Positions 6,984 to 15,566 are shown, counted from the stretch's first letter. The stretch: 21,559 nt of DNA from JACKFB01 sp041389525 (GCA_041389525.1 JAWKRR010000088.1:1-21559); one strand, 5' to 3'. A program made the numbers and translations. Notes: generated by a model from the letters alone, not told the origin.

Positions 6984-8785
6984 GACAGCCCCCGAAGCAT
7001 CTTGGCGGGATCGCCCGGCACCACCGGCAGGTAGACCGGCTCCCAGAAGTGGTCCTCGACCCAGATCTCGATGTCGTCGTCGTCGAGGTCGGCGACCGTC
7101 GCGACGCCCTCGGCGATGGCGGCCCGCACCACGGCGGCGGCGACACGGCGGCTGACCTCACGAAGTTCGCGCACGGGCGGGTAGATGCGGCCGTCGGCGA
7201 GGTGGGTCTCCTCGGTGTAGGCGGCGAGCGCGTAGCTGGCGGCCAGCACCATGCCGTCGGTGACGCGGCGGGCGCCCGAGAGCACGGTGCCGAGGCCGAG
7301 GCCCGGGAAGATGAAGGCGTTGTTGCCCTGGCCGACGACCAGGGTCTTGCCCTTGTGCTCGACCGGGTCGAAGGGGCTGCCGGTGGCGACGATGGCCTGG
7401 CCGTCGGTCCACGCGAACACGTCGGCGGGGATGGCCTCCGACAGCTTCGTCGGGTTCGAGAGCGGGAAGACGATGGGGCGCGGCGTGTGCGCCAGCATCG
7501 AACGCACCAGCGGCTCGTCGAAGCTCTGGGGCTGGCCGCTCAGCCCCACCACGGCGGTGATGCCGGCTTGGGCCACGACCTCGTGCAGGTTGGGGATCTC
7601 GCCCGCCAGCTTCCACCCCGAGATCGCAGTCCGCGCCTGGGCAAACGCGGCCTTGGTGTCGTCCATGTTGCGGCCCTCGACGAGCAGCCCCTTGGAGTCC
7701 AGCACCCAGATGCGGGCGGTGGCGGCGGCCTTGTCGAGGCCCTCGCGCATCAGTCCGTCACGGATGGCCGAGGCGACGCCGATGCCGCCCGCGCCCGCGC
7801 CATAGACCAGGATCTGCTGGTCGCTGAGGCGCTCTTTCTTGAGCTTGCACGCCGAGACCAGGCCGGCGAGCGCGACGCCGCCGGTGCCCTGGACGTCGTC
7901 GTTGAAGCTGGCGATCTGGTCGCGGTAGCGGTCCAGCACCGTGAAGGCGACCTCTTTGGAGAGGTCCTCCCACTGGATGACGGCGCGCGGCCAGCGCTTC
8001 TTGACCGACGCGACGAAGGCGTCCATCAGCTCGAGGTAGGCGTCGCCCTTGAGGCGGCCGCCGAGGGTGCCGAGGTAGAGCGGGTCGTCCTGGAGCGACT
8101 TGCGGTCGGTGCCCACGTCCAGCGAGACCGGCATGGTGTGGAAGGGGCTGACGCCGGCCACGGTGTAGAGGGCGAGCTTGCCGATGGAGATGGCGAGGCC
8201 GCCGTAGCCCTGGTCGCCGATGCCGAGGATGGCCGACGAGTCGGTGACCACCAGCAGGCGCACGTCCTGCATGGGGTAGCAGGCCATCACCTCGTCGATG
8301 CGGCTGACCTGCGAGGGGACGACGGTGACGCCGCGGGCCTGCTGAAAGAGGGCCGAGTAGCTCTCGACGGCTTCCCCGACCGTGGGCGTGTAGATGATGG
8401 GCAACATCTCTTCGAGGTGCCGGCTGACCAGCGCGTAGAAGAGGATCTCCTGGCGCTCTTGGAGGCCGCGCAGGAACTGATAGCGCTCGATGTTGGTCGA
8501 CTGGCGCAGGTAGCCCTGCCAGGCGCGCGAGAGCTGGTCGTCCATGGTGCTGACGCGCGGCGGGAGCAGGCCCTCGAGGCCCAGGGCGCGGCGCTCCTCC
8601 TCGGAGAAGGCCGTGCCCTTGTTGGTCAGGACGAAGCGCAAGAGCGCGATGCCGCGGACGTAGGCCTCGATGTAGTAGTTGCCCTCGGGGTCCAGCTTGA
8701 TGTGGAAGTAGGGGCAGACCGAGGCGTCCTGGCGGCGGGCGCGGGCCTTGAGGCGGCGTTCGACCAGGCGTTCACGAGGGTTCAT
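6980..8785 (-). CDS. maeA: Malic enzyme (large NAD-type family) inside the leu operon
   Basis: This 601-residue protein oxidatively decarboxylates malate to pyruvate with NAD(P)+. Motifs of the large eukaryotic/SfcA-type family are all present: NKGTAF (55-60), catalytic Tyr132 in IIYTPTVGEA, Lys203 in SIGKLALYT, metal ligands Glu273-Asp274 and the Asp of FNDDVQGT (~296-297). The Rossmann motif GAGAGGIG is at 329-336, followed later by FPLSNPTK and GQGNNAFIFPG. The N-terminal ~50 residues are longer than in many bacterial members and hold CPYFHIKLDPEGNYYIEA. Cofactor choice cannot be decided by eye, so the symbol marks the family only. Both ends overlap leuB and leuC by 4 bp (ATGA), so it is an integral part of the operon, which is unusual. 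Pyruvate supply to CimA and to acetolactate synthesis is the likely reason, as inference. Confidence 0.93.
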   Translation of the reverse strand: MNPRERLVERRLKARARRQDASVCPYFHIKLDPEGNYYIEAYVRGIALLRFVLTNKGTAFSEEERRALGLEGLLPPRVSTMDDQLSRAWQGYLRQSTNIERYQFLRGLQERQEILFYALVSRHLEEMLPIIYTPTVGEAVESYSALFQQARGVTVVPSQVSRIDEVMACYPMQDVRLLVVTDSSAILGIGDQGYGGLAISIGKLALYTVAGVSPFHTMPVSLDVGTDRKSLQDDPLYLGTLGGRLKGDAYLELMDAFVASVKKRWPRAVIQWEDLSKEVAFTVLDRYRDQIASFNDDVQGTGGVALAGLVSACKLKKERLSDQQILVYGAGAGGIGVASAIRDGLMREGLDKAAATARIWVLDSKGLLVEGRNMDDTKAAFAQARTAISGWKLAGEIPNLHEVVAQAGITAVVGLSGQPQSFDEPLVRSMLAHTPRPIVFPLSNPTKLSEAIPADVFAWTDGQAIVATGSPFDPVEHKGKTLVVGQGNNAFIFPGLGLGTVLSGARRVTDGMVLAASYALAAYTEETHLADGRIYPPVRELREVSRRVAAAVVRAAIAEGVATVADLDDDDIEIWVEDHFWEPVYLPVVPGDPAKMLRGLS

Positions 8786-9879
8786 GCGGCCTCCGACTTG
8801 AGGATGGTCTCGAGCTCGGCGAGGACGGCGTCGCCCATGGCCGTGGTGCCGATGACTTTTTCGCCGCCGCGGGCGATGTCGCCGGTGCGGTGGCCGGCGC
8901 TCAGCGTGTTCTCGACGGCGCGCTCGATGGCGACGGCGAGGTCACGGCGGCCCAGGGCGTGCTCGACCAGCATGGCGACCGAGAGGATGGTCGCCAGCGG
9001 GTTGGCGAGGCCCTTGCCCGCGATGTCGGGGGCGGTGCCGTGGACGGGCTCGAAGAGGCCGGGGCCGTCGCCGATGGAAGCCGAGGGCAGCATGCCCAGG
9101 GAGCCGGTCAGCGCGGCGGCCTCGTCGGAGAGGATGTCGCCGAAGAGGTTGCCGGTGACGATGACGTCGAACTGGCGCGGCCCGCTGACGAGCTGCATCG
9201 CGCAGTTGTCGACGTAGAGGTGGTCCAGCTTCACCTCGGGGTACTCGGCCGACAGGGAGGTCATCACCTCGCGCCACAGGGCCATCACCTCGAGAACATT
9301 GGACTTATCGACGCTGGTGAGGCGCTTGTCGCGGCGCATGGCCAGCTCGAACGCGATGCGGCCGATCCGGCGGATCTCCATCTCGCTGTAGGCCAGGGTG
9401 TTCACGCCACGCCGCGCGTCGCCGCTGCCGGAGACGCCGCGGGGCTCGCCGAAGTAGATGCCGCCTGTCAGCTCGCGCACGACGACCAGGTCGACGCCCT
9501 CGGTGAGCGAGCGCTTCAGCGGGCTGGCGTCGGCGAGCGCGTCGAAAAACCGCGCCGGCCGCAGGTTCGCGTAGACCCCCATCGCCTTCCGCAGCGCCAG
9601 CAGGCCGCGCTCCGGCCGCAGGTGCGAAGGCAGCGCATCCCACTTGGGCCCGCCGACCGCACCCAGCAGCACCGCGCCCGACGCGCACGCGCGCTCGAGC
9701 AGGTCGTCGGTGACCGGCACGTCGTGAGCGTCGAGGCTCGCGCCGCCGAAGGCTCCGTGTGAGATCGTCAGCGTCACGTCGGCGTGCCGCGCCACGCGGT
9801 GAAGCACGCGCAACGCCTCCGCGGTGACCTCGGGGCCGATTCCGTCGCCGGGCAACACCAGAAGGGACAAGTCTTTCAT
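8782..9879 (-). CDS. leuB: 3-isopropylmalate dehydrogenase
   Basis: This 365-residue beta-decarboxylating dehydrogenase oxidises 3-isopropylmalate to the 2-oxoisocaproate precursor using NAD+. It probably also acts on 3-methylmalate in the citramalate route. Motifs are GDGIGPE at residues 11-17, the loop SHLRPERGLLALRK, VRELTGGIYFGEPRG, the metal site VTGNLFGDILSDEAA, GSLGMLPSASIG and EPVHGTAPDIAGKG. Length is typical of bacterial LeuB. The start ATG overlaps the leuA stop by 4 bp, and its stop overlaps the malic enzyme start in the same way. No damage was seen. Confidence 0.97.
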   Translation of the reverse strand: MKDLSLLVLPGDGIGPEVTAEALRVLHRVARHADVTLTISHGAFGGASLDAHDVPVTDDLLERACASGAVLLGAVGGPKWDALPSHLRPERGLLALRKAMGVYANLRPARFFDALADASPLKRSLTEGVDLVVVRELTGGIYFGEPRGVSGSGDARRGVNTLAYSEMEIRRIGRIAFELAMRRDKRLTSVDKSNVLEVMALWREVMTSLSAEYPEVKLDHLYVDNCAMQLVSGPRQFDVIVTGNLFGDILSDEAAALTGSLGMLPSASIGDGPGLFEPVHGTAPDIAGKGLANPLATILSVAMLVEHALGRRDLAVAIERAVENTLSAGHRTGDIARGGEKVIGTTAMGDAVLAELETILKSEAA

Positions 9880-11444
9880 ACGTTCTGCTCCACAGACGCC
9901 ATGGGGGCCGCCTCGCCGAGACGGCGCAGGTCTTCTTGGAAACGAAGGTGGTTGAGGGCGTGGACGAAGGCCTGGGCGCTCGCCACGACCACGTCGGTGT
10001 GGATGGACTGCCCGCGGGCGGGCTGGCCTTCCTTCATGATCAGGACGTTCACGCGCCCCTGGGCGTCCGAGCCGCTGGTGACCGCGCTGAGGTTGTAGGC
10101 GTCCAGCGTGATGTCGGTCTCGCCGGTCGCCCGCATGATGGCCTCGAAGGCGGCGTTGACGGGCCCGTCACCCTCCGCCTCCGCCGTGCAGCTGTCGCCG
10201 CCGGTCTTCACGACGACGGTGGCCTTGGGCGTGACGTCCAGGCCGCTCGAGAACGTGATGCGCTCGAGCTCGTAGTGCTGAACCACGGCCAGGGTCTTCT
10301 GCGCGACCATGGCGTGGAGGTCCTCGTCGAAGATGGTCTTCTTGCGGTCGGCCAGCGCCTTGAACGCGTCGAAGAGGTCGGCGAGGTGGACGTCCTCGAA
10401 GCGGTAGCCGAGGGTCTCCAGGCGGTCACGCAGCGCGTGGCGGCCCGAGTGCTTGCCCAGCACCAGCGCGGACTCGGAGAAGCCGACGTCCTCGGGGTGC
10501 ATGATCTCGTAGGTGGTGCGCTCGGCCAGGATGCCGTGCTGGTGGATGCCCGACTCGTGGGCGAAGGCGTTCTTGCCGACGATGGCCTTGTTCGGCGGCA
10601 CCGGCATTCCGGTGCACTCGCTGACCATGCGCGAGGTCGCGACAAGCTTCCGCGTGTCGATGCGCGTGGTCACGCCGAGCAGGTCCTTGCGGGTGCGGAT
10701 CGCCATGACCACCTCTTCCATCGAGGCGTTTCCTGCCCGCTCGCCGATGCCGTTGACGCAGCACTCGATCTGGCGCGCGCCAGCGGCCACGGCGGACAGC
10801 GAGTTGGCGACCGCCAGCCCGAGATCGTCGTGGCAGTGCGTCGAGATGATGACGTCCCGGCCGGCGATGACCTCGAGGATGTTGGTGACGATGCGGTGGT
10901 ACTCGACCGGCATGGTGTAGCCGACGGTGTCGGGCACGTTGAGGACCTTGGCGCCGCTCTCGATGGCGCAGGCCATGGCCTCGCGGAGAAAGCCGATGTC
11001 GGTGCGGGTGGCGTCCTCGGCCGAGAACTCGACGGTCGGCGCGAGGGCGGCGCAGGCCGACACGCCCGCCCGGATCTGCTCGAGCACCTCGGCGCGGGTC
11101 ATGCGCAGCTTGTGCTGGAGGTGGATATCGCTGGTGGCGATGAAGACGTGCAGGCGCGGGCGCACGGCGTCTTTGAGGGCGTCCCAGGCGGCCTGGATGT
11201 CCCCGTCGCGCGTGCGGCAGAGGCCGGCGACCTCGGCGCGCTTCACCACCGACGCGATCTGCCGCACCGCCTCGCGCTCGCCCAGGCTGGCGATGGGGAA
11301 GCCCGCCTCGATGACGTCGACCCCCATCCCGTCGAGCTGTCTGGCGATGAGCAGCTTCTCCTCGCGGGTCATCGTGCAGCCCGGCGACTGCTCGCCGTCG
11401 CGGAGGGTGGTGTCGAAAATCCGTACGATGTCAGCGTCTTGCAT
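9876..11444 (-). CDS. leuA: 2-isopropylmalate synthase
   Basis: This 522-residue enzyme condenses acetyl-CoA with 2-oxoisovalerate, the committed step to leucine. The N-terminal TIM barrel starts FDTTLRDGEQSPG (10-22). The metal-binding motif HCHDD begins at His203, followed by GIGERAGNASMEEV and HESGIHQHG. The C-terminal ~130 residues form the LeuA dimer/regulatory domain (GDGPVNAAFEAI near its start), so leucine feedback is expected. The start is fixed by AGGAG about 8 bases upstream. The 264-base gap to cimA is the only long junction in the operon and contains a foldback element. The 4-bp overlap with leuB indicates coupling. It is distinguished from cimA by the family signature residues and by 2-isopropylmalate-synthase-type length and motifs. 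Confidence 0.96.
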   Translation of the reverse strand: MQDADIVRIFDTTLRDGEQSPGCTMTREEKLLIARQLDGMGVDVIEAGFPIASLGEREAVRQIASVVKRAEVAGLCRTRDGDIQAAWDALKDAVRPRLHVFIATSDIHLQHKLRMTRAEVLEQIRAGVSACAALAPTVEFSAEDATRTDIGFLREAMACAIESGAKVLNVPDTVGYTMPVEYHRIVTNILEVIAGRDVIISTHCHDDLGLAVANSLSAVAAGARQIECCVNGIGERAGNASMEEVVMAIRTRKDLLGVTTRIDTRKLVATSRMVSECTGMPVPPNKAIVGKNAFAHESGIHQHGILAERTTYEIMHPEDVGFSESALVLGKHSGRHALRDRLETLGYRFEDVHLADLFDAFKALADRKKTIFDEDLHAMVAQKTLAVVQHYELERITFSSGLDVTPKATVVVKTGGDSCTAEAEGDGPVNAAFEAIMRATGETDITLDAYNLSAVTSGSDAQGRVNVLIMKEGQPARGQSIHTDVVVASAQAFVHALNHLRFQEDLRRLGEAAPMASVEQNV

Positions 11445-11529
11445 GGCGTCTCTCCTCAGGGTGCGAGGCCGCGTCAGGCAGCTTCGCCGCGGTGTGTGGG
11501 TTCAGGCAGCGACGGTGCGCGGGCCGGCG

Positions 11530-11708
11530 CCAGGAGGGTTTAGTGGATAAGGGCTTCTGGTGGATCCGAGACGGTTTCGCGGTGGATCGGCGAGACGCCG
11601 CGAAGCGGAGTCGATTCTGGAAACCGAGGCAAACCAGCGGGTTTGCCGCAGCGGTTCCAGAACGCCGAGGCGCCCGAGAGCGGCCGGAGACGCCGAAGCA
11701 TCTATCCA

Positions 11709-11723
<15 letters not shown>
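11530..11723. mobile_element. MITE-like foldback element between cimA and leuA
   Basis: Near-perfect terminal inverted repeats, 11533-11549 and 11703-11719, match at 16 of 17 positions (TATCCACTACACCCTCC against the reverse complement of the other end). The 5-bp direct repeat CCAGG flanks at 11530-11534 and 11719-11723, which would be the target duplication, leaving about 184 bp of element. The centre folds as a hairpin at 11615-11662: TTCTGGAAACCG pairs with CGGTTCCAGAA outside, and GGCAAACC with GGTTTGCC inside. A second stem, TTCGCGG/CCGCGAA, lies near 11577-11604. It encodes no transposase. One terminal repeat supplies the present cimA stop codon. An RNA structure rather than a mobile element is possible, but the terminal repeats plus flanking repeat favour insertion. 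Confidence 0.65.
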
Positions 11724-13292
<1,569 letters not shown>

Positions 13293-13406
13293 CATTTCGC
13301 CTGCTCTTCCTGCTGGCCGCGACGAGGGTGCCCCCAATGGGCGCTCATCGCCAGAACCAGACGCCAACGCCCCGCCGTTCGGAGCGAACCACCTAGCCAC
13401 CGCGCT

Positions 13407-13425
13407 GCCACCCGGACCGGGCGGC
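13407..13425 (-). promoter_or_regulatory. GC hairpin directly after the leader-peptide stop
   Basis: On the minus strand GCCGCCCG-GTC-CGGGTGGC forms an 8-bp stem (one G-T pair) with a 3-base loop, starting 3 bases after the leader stop codon. A smaller GTTCG-CTC-CGAAC hairpin follows at about 13380-13392. No T-tract is present, so a classical intrinsic terminator is not proven. The position fits a structure controlled by a ribosome on the leader. Confidence 0.5.
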
Positions 13426-13428
13426 GAG

Positions 13429-13590
13429 TCAGCCCAGAATGACTAGGATGGCCGAGGGTAGTAGCAGGCCCGAAGGTGTTAGCAGGCCCGAAGGTGTTAG
13501 CAGGAAGGACGCACCGAACGTGTCGAAGCTGAAGGCCGGGGCCGCGAGGGCGCCGGTCGAGGGCGACGGGGTGTTCGGGAGGCTCTGCAT
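13429..13590 (-). CDS. Putative attenuation leader peptide of the cimA-leu operon
   Basis: A 53-codon ORF, too short for usual gene calling, runs from ATG at 13590 to TGA at 13429-13431. It has GAGGAG at 13600-13605 as ribosome site and a sigma70-like promoter just upstream (13618-13646). The first ~28 residues are Ser/Pro/Ala/Phe-rich. The last 25 contain eleven codons for leucine, isoleucine or valine: CTG-CTA three times, in steps set by an 18-bp tandem repeat, then another CTA, then ATC-CTA-GTC-ATT-CTG just before the final Gly and stop. CTA is used five times although it is uncommon in the neighbouring operon genes. Stalling of a ribosome here for lack of charged tRNA-Leu, -Ile or -Val could control cimA-leu expression. 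A small membrane peptide is the main alternative. Confidence 0.7.
   Translation of the reverse strand: MQSLPNTPSPSTGALAAPAFSFDTFGASFLLTPSGLLTPSGLLLPSAILVILG
13462..13504. repeat. 18-bp tandem repeat within the leader ORF
   Basis: The unit TAGCAGGCCCGAAGGTGT occurs at 13462-13479 and 13480-13497, with a third partial copy (TAGCAGG) at 13498-13504. Read on the minus strand each unit adds the six residues ACA-CCT-TCG-GGC-CTG-CTA, so each repeat adds a Leu-Leu pair including the rare CTA. Each unit also holds CCTTCGGG, a UUCG-type tetraloop core. Confidence 0.9.
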
Positions 13591-13617
13591 CAGGCGCGTC
13601 TCCTCAGCAAGATCTCA

Positions 13618-13646
13618 AGGCTAGGGGCAGCGACGCACCGCGTCAA
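13618..13646 (-). promoter_or_regulatory. Sigma70-like promoter of the leader/cimA-leu operon
   Basis: Minus strand: TTGACG (13641-13646) and TAGCCT (13618-13623) are separated by exactly 17 bases. The -35 box differs from consensus at one base. Transcription would begin near 13610, about 20 bases before the leader ATG. The promoter overlaps the upstream region of the divergent methyltransferase gene. Confidence 0.65.
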
Positions 13647-13696
13647 GAGCGACGTGCGTCGTGACCGGTGAGGCGAAGCGTGGCAGAGCGAGGCGT

Positions 13697-14503
13697 ATGG
13701 GCGATGAGAGCGAACATGGAGGCGCGGAGGGCGTGGGCGCGGAGGGCGGCTGGGAGCGCGATCCGCTCGGGCGATTCGGGGATCGGGTGGCCGACTACGT
13801 GCGGCATCGGCCGGGCTATCCGCCGGAGCTGATGACCCTGCTCGGCGCGCGCGAGGGGCTGCGGGTATGCGAGCTCGGCGCGGGCACGGGGATCTTCACC
13901 GCGCTGCTGCTCGAGGCGGGCTGTGAGGTAGCCGCGGTCGAGCCGAACGACGGGATGCGGGGGGCGCTCGAGGGTGGGCTGGCTTTCCATCCCCGGCTGA
14001 GGGTCAGCGCGGGGCGGGCGGAGGAGACGGGGCTGCCGGACGGGGGCTGCGATCTCGTGGTGGCGGCCCAGGCTTTTCACTGGTTTGAGCCGGCGGCGAC
14101 GCACCGGGAGGCCCTGCGCGTGCTGAGGCCGGGCGGGCGTGGCGCGTTGATCTGGAACGCGCGGCGCGTGACCGGCTCGGCGCTGGCGGAGGCCTACGAG
14201 GCGTTCTTGCACGTCTGGGGCACGGACTACGGGCAGCTGTCGCGGCGCGGGGTGGCGGCGGACGTCACGGTCTTCTTCGGGCACGCCGGCTGGGCGCACC
14301 ACCGGCTGGACAACCACCAGGTGCTCGACGAGGCAGGATTTCTCGGGCGATTGACGTCGAGCTCCTACGTGCCCGCGGAGGACGACCCGCGCCGCGCGCC
14401 GATGCTGGCGGCGGCCCGGACGCTGTTTGGCGAGCACGCGGAGCGCGGGGTGGTCCGGGTCGACTACGACGTGGACGTGTACCTGGGCACGCTCACGCCG
14501 TAG
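13697..14503 (+). CDS. Class I SAM-dependent methyltransferase
   Basis: This 268-residue protein is of the Methyltransf_11/25 type. After a Gly/Glu-rich N-terminal ~20 residues it shows the FGDRVADYVRHRPGYP segment typical of this subgroup, then SAM motif I CELGAGTG at residues 58-65. The acidic ribose-binding position is VEPN (~81-84), and motif IV lies near VVAAQAFHWFEP. LRPGGRGALIWN follows, and the C-terminal half (LTSSSYVPAEDDP, then VDVYLGTL) is also family-typical. The substrate cannot be told from sequence. I chose the ATG at 13697 (AGG three bases upstream); an in-frame GTG at 13661 would add 12 basic residues. It is divergent from the leu operon and convergent with the next gene, 15 bases away. 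No pathway link is visible. Confidence 0.9.
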   Translation: MGDESEHGGAEGVGAEGGWERDPLGRFGDRVADYVRHRPGYPPELMTLLGAREGLRVCELGAGTGIFTALLLEAGCEVAAVEPNDGMRGALEGGLAFHPRLRVSAGRAEETGLPDGGCDLVVAAQAFHWFEPAATHREALRVLRPGGRGALIWNARRVTGSALAEAYEAFLHVWGTDYGQLSRRGVAADVTVFFGHAGWAHHRLDNHQVLDEAGFLGRLTSSSYVPAEDDPRRAPMLAAARTLFGEHAERGVVRVDYDVDVYLGTLTP

Positions 14504-14518
14504 GGACCCAGCCCGTGG

Positions 14519-14821
14519 CTACGGGACGATGGCGGCGCACTCGGTCGAGCACTGAAAGACGCTGCTCTGGCACGAGCGATCGTCGAGGCAGTTCTCGCAG
14601 TTGTCGGCCTGCTGGTCGAAGGTGCCGCTGTCGCCAGCCTTGTCGCGGCAACGGTCCGCGCAATCGCTGACGTCGTAGCTCGAGTCCACGCAGTCTTTGT
14701 AGCGCTCGCAGATTTGCTGACAATCGATGGCGCGGTCGAGTGGGCCGTCGCAGCCGATGGACGCGGTGGTCAGCGTGATGGCGGCGAAGGCGGCGAAGAT
14801 GGTCATGCGGATGAGCTTCAT
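14519..14821 (-). CDS. Small Cys-rich lipoprotein
   Basis: This 100-residue protein starts at an ATG with GGAG 7 bases upstream. Residues 1-24 form a signal sequence ending ASIGC, a plausible though not ideal lipobox with Cys24 as the lipid-anchor residue. The mature part has ten further cysteines (34, 38, 44, 54, 58, 75, 78, 84, 91, 95), enough for five disulfides, in CxxxC and CxxC patterns, with many Asp and Ser residues. Small proteins of this style are common in Myxococcota; I recognise no named family. No CxxCH heme site is present. It lies alone between two plus-strand genes. Function unknown. Confidence 0.8.
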   Translation of the reverse strand: MKLIRMTIFAAFAAITLTTASIGCDGPLDRAIDCQQICERYKDCVDSSYDVSDCADRCRDKAGDSGTFDQQADNCENCLDDRSCQSSVFQCSTECAAIVP

Positions 14822-15135
14822 GGGGGTTCTCCGTTGGAGGTTGGGGGCGTGACGTGGGCAGACCGGGTGCGTCCCACCGCGGCGCCGTCGACGCGCGATG
14901 GCATGACCGACAAAGCAAGGTGCGTGCCAGGGCCGGGAACGCGCGGAGAAGCCCGCGGTCGCTGGGGCGGCGGCGTGGGGAGGCCTCGCGCCCCCGGCCG
15001 CGCGGCCGAGCCGGCCCCGGGCAAATTGCCCCGGCGCGGGGCGCTTTTACCGAGCCGCCCGCGGGGCAATCGGTCGCCTCCGCCGCGACGTCAGAACGGC
15101 CGTGGGCGAATCGTTGCGCGGCCCCGGATCGACGC
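14822..15135. other. Non-coding GC-rich spacer with competing hairpins
   Basis: No credible gene is seen here. On the plus strand GCCCCG-GCG-CGGGGC (15028-15042) followed by GCTTTT resembles an intrinsic terminator. The same GCCCCGG segment can pair instead with CCGGGC just upstream (loop AAATT). ATTGCCCC (15025-15032) is also exactly complementary to GGGGCAAT at 15063-15070. No plus-strand gene ends nearby, so the terminator has no obvious transcript to stop. Confidence 0.45.
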
Positions 15136-15165
15136 TTGCGGGTGCGGCGGGCCGGCGTCTACACT
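15136..15165 (+). promoter_or_regulatory. Promoter of the putative effector gene
   Basis: TTGCGG (15136-15141) and TACACT (15160-15165) are spaced by 18 bases. The ATG at 15228 with AAGGAGG at 15216-15222 lies about 60 bases downstream. Assigned by eye. Confidence 0.5.
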
Positions 15166-15227
15166 CTAGGGAGGTCGGTCCCCCGCGGCGTCCGCGCGTC
15201 TACGCGCTGAGCCACAAGGAGGTACAG

Positions 15228-15566
15228 ATGAGCGCGACCCAGATGGCCTACGGAGACTCCCGTCGCGCGCAGCAGGCGCGCCCGAGCACGGCGAGCGAGG
15301 CCGCGACCCAGCAGGAATCCCCAGCCGGCGAGATGGTGCACGAGGCCTCCACCGCGAGCGCGCTGCACGAGGGGATTGGCGGGTCCGGCGCGACGATACA
15401 GGCGCTGCACGAGGCCGGCGGTAACGCTGCGGTGCACGAGGCGACGCGCGGGTCCTCGGCCGCGGGGCTCGGCGAGCAGGACGCGGACGGCGCGGACATG
15501 CTCGAGGGCGACGGCGGCGCGGCGGGCAGCGGCGGCGGGCGCGGGCGGCGCGGGCGGCGGGCCTAG
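15228..15566 (+). CDS. N-terminal part of a frameshifted multidomain effector-like protein
   Basis: The ATG at 15228 has an ideal ribosome site (AAGGAGG, 5 bases away). This frame gives 112 residues before a stop at 15564-15566, the last dozen turning into Gly/Arg. Residues 1-35 are polar and probably disordered. Residues 37-73 contain four [VL]HE motifs (His38, 47, 61, 70), arranged as two pairs 9 residues apart, one around ALHEAGGNAAVHEA. The GNAAV segment recalls the LQRxAGNxAV motif that I remember from N-termini of proteins linked to extracellular contractile injection systems. The frame ends in a GGC-rich tract. One extra G near 15537-15539 would explain the break, because the downstream frame continues the same Gly/Ala linker. 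Removing it gives a 403-residue protein ending at 16440. Confidence 0.7.
   Translation: MSATQMAYGDSRRAQQARPSTASEAATQQESPAGEMVHEASTASALHEGIGGSGATIQALHEAGGNAAVHEATRGSSAAGLGEQDADGADMLEGDGGAAGSGGGRGRRGRRA

Noticed and set aside
7049..9217. Plus-strand ORF of 722 codons opposite the malic enzyme and leuB
   Set aside because: Composition is typical of antisense reading of GC-rich genes and no motif is seen; the minus-strand enzymes are certain.
13439..13624. Plus-strand ORF of 61 codons over the leader region
   Set aside because: It has no good ribosome site, and the minus-strand leader has promoter, ribosome site and a meaningful codon pattern.
14822..15135. tRNA or riboswitch in the long spacer
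   Set aside because: No cloverleaf, CCA end or known riboswitch core was recognised; only simple GC hairpins are present.
15330..15450. HExxH zinc-protease motif in the [VL]HE repeats
   Set aside because: None of the four motifs has the second His at the required position (HEAST, HEGIG, HEAGG, HEATR).
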